From: Paracoccaceae bacterium
GTDB taxonomy: Bacteria > Pseudomonadota > Alphaproteobacteria > Rhodobacterales > Rhodobacteraceae
Assembly: GCA_007119835.1 (NCBI GenBank)
Contig: SKOX01000101.1
Span: 1-5,875 of the forward strand
Reading direction: 5' to 3'
Length of the DNA stretch: 5,875 bases
Shown piece after piece: positions 4,692-5,875 of this stretch (position 1 is its first letter; each line of letters opens with the position of its first letter). The notes beneath the pieces are model-generated. The model was given only the letters and a program-made list of their open reading frames with translations, was not told where the DNA came from and made no database searches. Made by a program: the position numbers and the translations under genes.

Positions 4692-5875
4692 CTCGGGGCG
4701 CTCCTCTTGCCCGCCCAGAGCGCGGCGAGGGCCGCGATGCCGGCGATGACGACGACCGCAACCTCGCCGAAGGTGTCGAGCGCGCGGAAGTCGACCAGGA
4801 TGACGTTGACGATGTTGCGGCCGCGGGCCTCGGGCGCGGAGGCGGCCTCGAAGAAGTCAGACAGCCGCAGGTCCATCGGCGTGCCGAGCACGGCGAGGAC
4901 CGACACGGTGACGCCGATGCCGAGGGCGACCGCGATGGCCGCGTTGACCGGCCTGAACTCGATCGAGCCCGCCCGCGGCAGGCGGACCATCGCGATGGCG
5001 ATGAAGACGACGACGAGGATCTCGACGAAGAGCTGCGTCATGCCGACGTCGATGCCGCCGTAGAGAAAGAAGATCACCGCGATGCCGGCGCCGACGCCGC
5101 CGAGGCCGGCGATGGCGGTCAGCCGCGATTCGCTGAGCACGATCAGCCCGACCGAGGCCACGATGACGCCGAGGATCGCCCATTCGAACAGGCTGATGCC
5201 GATCTCGAAGGCCGGCCAGGCCGGGCTTCCGAAGTAGAGCGCGCCCCACACCAGCGTCGCCATCAGCGCGAAGGTGATCTGCAGGTAGCGGGTCATGTGT
5301 CCGCTCTGCACGATGCGGGTCTGCCAGGCGGCGAAGTCCTTCATTCCCTGCAGGCCCCGGTCGTAGCCGCTCTCGGTGGCCGGGGTCTTCGGGTCGGCGG
5401 CGATCAGCGCCGTGCGGATGCGGTCGATGCCGAAGTAGAGCGCGATGCCCAGCGCGAAGGTCACGAGGCTCAACAGGAGCGCCATGTCGAGCCCGTGGTA
5501 GAGTGCGAGGTTGATCGCCACCGGCCCGTCGGTGACCGCGAGCACCATCGGCGCGACGAGGAAGTACTCGAACTGGCCGGCGAGCACCGCGCCGAGCACG
5601 CCGAGGCCCGCGAGGATCACCGGGCCGAGCCAGAGGCCCCAGCCGGGATCGGCGGGCTTCTCCTTCGGCGCGATCTGGCGCGCGCCGAGGAAGGGCCGCA
5701 GCGCCAGGACGCCGGCGCAGACCACCATGAGCGCGTTCGCGGCCAGCGCCATGATGCCGACGAAGACCGGGATGGTGGCGTAGCCGACCGCCTTGTAGAT
5801 CAGCTCCTTGCCGATGAAGCCGAACATCGGCGGGAAGCCGGCCATCGACAGCGCCGCGATGGCGATGACGCCGAA
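4688..5875 (-). CDS. mrpA: Mrp Na+/H+ antiporter subunit A, C-terminal part
   Basis: The last 395 codons of the largest Mrp subunit are present; the gene runs off the right edge with its frame open. MrpA is homologous to NuoL and is the other antiporter-like module; its C-terminal extension resembles the MbhD and MbhE membrane subunits. Using numbering from the window edge, [20 protein letters not shown] (8-27) is the end of the NuoL-like domain and Lys23 is its conserved TM12 lysine. [15 protein letters not shown] (123-137) is the usual bridging motif. [19 protein letters not shown] (272-290), with Glu285, is the MbhD-like part, matching the bacillus glutamate reported as important (Glu687). 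[18 protein letters not shown] (354-371) is the MbhE-like part. Family proteins are about 780-800 residues, so roughly half is visible. The stop overlaps the mrpB start (ATGA). The operon promoter is not in the window. Confidence 0.96.
   Translation of the reverse strand, partial: FGVIAIAALSMAGFPPMFGFIGKELIYKAVGYATIPVFVGIMALAANALMVVCAGVLALRPFLGARQIAPKEKPADPGWGLWLGPVILAGLGVLGAVLAGQFEYFLVAPMVLAVTDGPVAINLALYHGLDMALLLSLVTFALGIALYFGIDRIRTALIAADPKTPATESGYDRGLQGMKDFAAWQTRIVQSGHMTRYLQITFALMATLVWGALYFGSPAWPAFEIGISLFEWAILGVIVASVGLIVLSESRLTAIAGLGGVGAGIAVIFFLYGGIDVGMTQLFVEILVVVFIAIAMVRLPRAGSIEFRPVNAAIAVALGIGVTVSVLAVLGTPMDLRLSDFFEAASAPEARGRNIVNVILVDFRALDTFGEVAVVVIAGIAALAALWAGKRSAPR

Noticed and set aside
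1..5875. tRNA, rRNA, CRISPR, insertion sequence or phage signals
   Set aside because: No cloverleaf, regularly spaced repeat array, transposase or terminal inverted repeats were seen; the window is ordinary chromosomal coding DNA.

Overview
The window is GC-rich DNA (high G+C by eye, with long spurious antisense frames). It most likely comes from an alphaproteobacterium, plausibly Rhodobacterales or Paracoccaceae. The clues are a protein with a VPLPA-CTERM type C-terminal anchor, a CioA/CydA-type quinol oxidase and a compact seven-gene Mrp antiporter operon. The taxonomic call is inference; no rRNA or other marker gene is present.

Left part (1-1210). Position 1-181 is the first 60 codons of a bd-type quinol oxidase subunit I gene on the minus strand; the rest lies off the left edge. 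A 220-bp divergent spacer holds the oxidase ribosome binding site, a 9-bp-stem hairpin and the ribosome binding site of a plus-strand gene (402-1022). That gene encodes a 206-residue secreted protein with a signal peptide, a Gly/Thr/Val-rich predicted beta-type body and a PLPAG-helix-Arg tail, the presumed exosortase sorting signal. It ends just before a strong 11-bp-stem hairpin. The convergent spacer 1023-1210 carries two further GC hairpins that may end the operon arriving from the right.

Right part (1211-5875, all minus strand, read right to left). This is a near-complete Mrp (Mnh/Pha/Sha) multi-subunit Na+/H+ antiporter operon in canonical order: mrpA (C-terminal 395 codons only, cut by the right edge), mrpB, mrpC, mrpD, mrpE, mrpF and mrpG. 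Five of the six junctions overlap by 1 or 4 nt (ATGA or TGATG) and the sixth, B-C, has a 2-nt gap, so the unit is almost certainly one transcript with coupled translation. Its promoter lies beyond the right edge. The products should form one inner-membrane complex exporting Na+ (and possibly K+) in exchange for H+, serving pH and salt homeostasis. MrpA and MrpD carry the complex I-like antiporter modules, and the small B, C, E, F and G subunits are needed for assembly and activity.

I see no clearly new system here. The most notable departures from the usual family pattern are a short MrpE (112 residues, lacking the usual N-terminal hydrophobic segment), an acidic Lys/Arg-free C-terminal tail on MrpD next to it, an 18-nt tandem duplication in an mrpC loop, and mrpA and mrpB as separate genes rather than the fusion reported in several proteobacteria.
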